From NCBI GenBank assembly GCA_944472155.2, contig OX235277.1, forward strand, positions 15,386,804-15,450,803: a stretch of DNA of 64,000 bases, written 5' to 3'. The notes under the pieces were generated by a model. It did no database searches. It was not told where the DNA came from and was given only the letters and a program-made list of their open reading frames with translations. The position numbers and the translations under genes are program-made. The DNA comes from Trichobilharzia szidati (taxonomy: Eukaryota > Platyhelminthes > Trematoda > Strigeidida > Schistosomatidae). Shown here in pieces: positions 60,501-64,000 of this stretch (the first letter of the stretch is position 1; every line of letters begins with the position of its first letter).

Positions 60501-60514
60501 GTACATAAATTTTC

Positions 60515-63335
60515 TTTATGAATTATGTAATTTATTGAATGGAAATTGCTGATGGGTTATTTCAAAATCAAAAGAAATACATACATGTAATAGTTCCAGA
60601 TGTGGTTTGATGTATTAAGTAGTCATTTTAGAAGACATTTAATTTCACTTGTAAAAAGTGACAATTCGACCACACAATTTTTCATGTTGAAGATTTTTAT
60701 TCAGCTATCCTCACTACGCCTGAAGCTTTGGCCTTCTGTAAATCAAAAATACAAATATTTGTATCCTTTGATAAATGTGAATACAAATGTCTCTTTACAA
60801 ATTTTTGATACATAAGCTATTTATTGAAGATAAAACAGCAAATATTTCTACTTATTGTAGCCTGTTTTGAATTGTAATTCTTACAAACACCCTAAAGGTA
60901 ACTCGTATTTGATACATCAAAACTGATTTATGAAAAGTCATCTACTTCAGAGTGGAGGCAACATAATTCGTCCAAAGCAATATGTTAGGTAAAACTGTAG
61001 AAATCTACTACACAAATGCACAATTTTTTATCAAGAGGAGGTAGTCTCCGCAAAATGTGTGAACAATAAGGAGCACCATATTCATATAAAGAACTGAAAA
61101 TATTTCGAAATGTGAACAGTCATTTAGTAAACGTACAACATTATTGCCCATGAGGTTTTATCATAAACTTTTCAATTACGATTACCTCCTCATAAATTAT
61201 GTGTCGATGTTCAATGTGTATTGCGATCAAGTCACTTTGGATTAAATTTCGATGATTGTTTGTCGAAGCTAAACTCAAAATATCAACTGATTCCTAATGG
61301 ACACTAATGAGAGAAAATATATGAAATTATATTACTGTTCAGATATATAATGTTCCGATTAAATTATTTCTCGAAGCGAGTAGTGTACACGTTACGGTAT
61401 TTGAATGTTCAGTATAATCATGATGCTTTTTCTTTGTTTGTGTTCTCTGATTACGTTGACATAATTTCTAAGGTTTCAATTTCCCACTGGACAATTACAT
61501 TGCGATTAAACCGACGAGATCACAGAACACAACCGAATAATAACGTCAATCTGAGCTAAAAATCATGCGTATTATTATTTATGCAACATGTCTCATTCTT
61601 GCCATCTGTGACATATATGTTCTATATTTGTGTTTGTTCTGGAAGTATTCAAATGTCTGTAAAAGGGTAACATCTCAAAGACCGGACAATAATATTGAGG
61701 TGGAAACTTACGTCCTCTATCAACCATTTGAGAAAAATATATTTAATAATATTAATCCTCTTCTGTCATCTTCGGTTAGAATCTAATTCTTTTTAGTGGG
61801 TCATGAACTTGACTTTCGCGTTAATGCAACTGAAGAGTTAGTGTATTGTCCATGGATAGCCTCATTTCTTCTGTCCCTATACATTTCACTTTTACAATAA
61901 GTATCTTCCAATGTAGGTCCATGATCCATTCAATCATTCCAAATGATCGCTAACAGAGTGACACCATGAATTTAGACAATGTTCACCCTGTAAAATCACA
62001 CCTTCGTATTTCGCCTCAACTGCACATATATATGATTTAAAAGGAATTTCAACTAAAATAGACTCTTTGAATTAACAGATCGTATCGAAGTTTTTTGAAA
62101 ACAGCTGTTGAGATATTTTGTAATGGATTTACAAATGCTTTTCATCTTTCCTCATCCTTGTTTCTGATTTATTGATAGCAAAACGTGTCTAGCACCCAGT
62201 TATCTTGACTAAGTTATATCAACGAGGTTCACATTAAAGTGACTGATTTAAGGGACTCGCTAATACAGTCATCAAATGTTTGACACTCAATTTTTATGGC
62301 AGAAATATATTCACATATTGAAATCCGAAATCATTTTAGTATCATTGGTTTGAAAATTAGCCTTATGGGACCTCGTGACTTACGTAGACAGAAATCTTTT
62401 TACGTAATCAGTTGCCGTTTGAAAGTGGAAAGTTAGCAAAATGTATATGAAAGTTTTGAAAGTAAAAATGGAGTCATAACATACAATTTCTTCATTTTTT
62501 AATATGAAGGTGAATATTGCAGATAAATTATCAGTTATCTTATGCGTGAATGTTGATGCATTCATACATAATCAGAAACCGTAGTGTGCAACAATCACAA
62601 TAAAATGAAGTGACCTACTTATGCATTATGAATCACATACTGGTAATCAACAGTTTACCATAAACAAACTGGAAACAACTTTGTACACGGTTATAATGAG
62701 AGATAATAAATAATCTACATCTATTGATAATAATCCAGTGTGAATATATAAAGTTAGTTATTTTGCTTTGATTTTATATTGTTCTACGGAAAATAACCAC
62801 ATAAGCTGTCCGGATATCATGCAACAGGTCACTCACCGAGGTCTTTAATTTAAAGTACAGAGATCATTATATAACACCGTACTAAAAACTAGTTATACTG
62901 TCGGGCGTGATAACAAGAAGTGGAGCGGAATATAACATGATGTATTTATATATATATACATACGGTCATCTAATATCACTACAGCTTAAGATATCAGTCT
63001 CTTTCCTAACTTCACTATTGATTCGTCACACTTTTCGTCACCGAAGTATGCAAACTTTAGAGTTAAATGAGACATGGCAAAATAATACTACAACCTGCTT
63101 TTGGAATATTCCAGGTGATTGCAACCAGAAAATTTAGGGGCCGAACAAACCGCGTGTTTTCGCTCTCCGGATTCAGCTAATGCCATGAACATTTAATCAT
63201 ATATACATGTAATTGAAGCAGTTTCATGTTGAATATATAAAGCGATATGATTTCAACAGTATTTTTGGATTGAATGATCAGAGCACTCAAAACAACTTTC
63301 ATTTTCGTACGTAGGTTTCGAAGACTCACCTTCAT
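60515..63335 (-). CDS. Micro-exon gene D: 3' half (gene continues beyond the window)
   Basis: This is a spliced gene on the minus strand. The exons in view correspond to exons 18-24 of A: 63335-63330 (ATGAAG), 62842-62837 (ACCTCG), 62395-62384 (ATTTCTGTCTAC), 62001-61987, 61716-61712 (AGGAC), 60892-60886 (GGTGTTT) and 60735 to ~60515 (AATAAA at 60536-60531). The joined peptide is D-L-D-F-C-L-R-V-I-L-Q-E-D-G-V followed by a split TAA. The rest of the window (63336-64000) is intron homologous to A up to about 11.7 kb. The acceptor of the 15-nt exon (aaatacgaag) is weaker than in A and B. Signal exon and promoter, if present, lie past base 64000. Confidence 0.65.
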
Positions 63336-64000
63336 CTGCATTGAAATATGAAAGACTATTTTATTTGTGTCTACCAAAATCTTTGTCTTATTCACTGTCA
63401 TTTCGTATGATCAGTTTAGAGGAGATGATTTTTGAATAAGTCACTCTACAAAGTCAGAATTTTCAAAGAATATTATTAGCTTACCTTTGATACAACGATA
63501 GGTGATGTCGGCCGGTTAGAGCACTCGAAACGCAAGACTATCAAGATTCACTCTTCACATGAGCACCAAAACAACCCTGATGATTTGGAATTTTCATGAT
63601 GTATTCGAGATTATTAAGTCTCTGGATACCAAAGAGAAAACTATATTTTGTCATTTAGATTTATCACGAAACGGATAAAGATGAATAATATGCGGACGGG
63701 AAACGTGAAAAAAATTGACAACGTAGCCAACGTGATGAACACGAACAGTATCGTGTATCGCCGTAATCAACAGACCAGAATAACCATCACCTGCCTACTA
63801 AGAATTCATCCATTCGATGCAATCAACTAAAAAGTAATCTGAATACTGATTTAGCAACATGAAGCGCAGTGTCAGGAACCATTATACAATTTACTCAATG
63901 GCTACCTTATGATGGACGCAGAGTAGTTCTGAACGAGATTCGCAGTAAAGCACTTGAAGTGAAGATGGGACTGATACAGGCTTAATTAATGTAACCAACT

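Overview
The window is AT-rich eukaryotic DNA with few long ORFs, many Penelope-like and non-LTR retroelement remains, and a tRNA/hammerhead SINE-like relic. This combination points to a blood-fluke trematode (Schistosoma or a close relative). That identification is inference from element types and base composition; no search was run.

The main content is a cluster of four related copies of a gene broken into tiny exons, a micro-exon gene (MEG) type locus. Copy A (+, about 1.1-14.9 kb) is complete. Copy B (-, about 52.0-35.5 kb) is complete, and its 3' end is duplicated in tandem. Copy C (+, 33.6-34.1 kb) is an orphan 5' end with promoter, signal-peptide exon and exon 2. Copy D (-, 63.3-60.5 kb) is the 3' half of a gene that continues past the window end. 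None of these shows in long-ORF prediction. They were found by aligning the copies and looking for acceptor + short block + GT(A/G)AG donor kept in the same place. Exon 1 is 64 nt: 21 codons of signal peptide plus one base. Twenty internal exons of 6-30 nt, all multiples of three and all between phase-1 introns, then read through without a stop in both A and B, giving a secreted protein of about 110 residues from about 14-16 kb of DNA. Several exons differ between copies far more than the intron bases beside them.

Layout: 1-0.5 kb Penelope-like RT relic (-); 0.6-14.9 kb gene A; 16.0-16.35 kb SINE-like relic; 17.66-21.47 kb nearly full-length non-LTR retrotransposon (endonuclease + RT) with one frameshift and one stop; 21.5-24.9 kb unassigned; 24.9-26.5 kb decayed non-LTR element (-); 29.06-29.85 kb 5'-truncated CR1-like element (-); 30.65-32.0 kb decayed Penelope-like element (+); 32.3-34.1 kb upstream region and head of copy C; 34.1-52.5 kb copy B on the minus strand; 52.54-53.86 kb non-LTR fragment inserted in the upstream region of B; 55.2-57.6 kb Penelope-like fragments; 59.2-64.0 kb copy D.

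The 30.0-34.1 kb and 56.5-52.0 kb intervals form a large interrupted inverted duplication, so C and B are mirror-image gene heads, of which only B kept its body. Promoter geometry is identical in A, B and C: an ATTGG (inverted CCAAT) box and a TATTTAA box ending 38 nt before the ATG.
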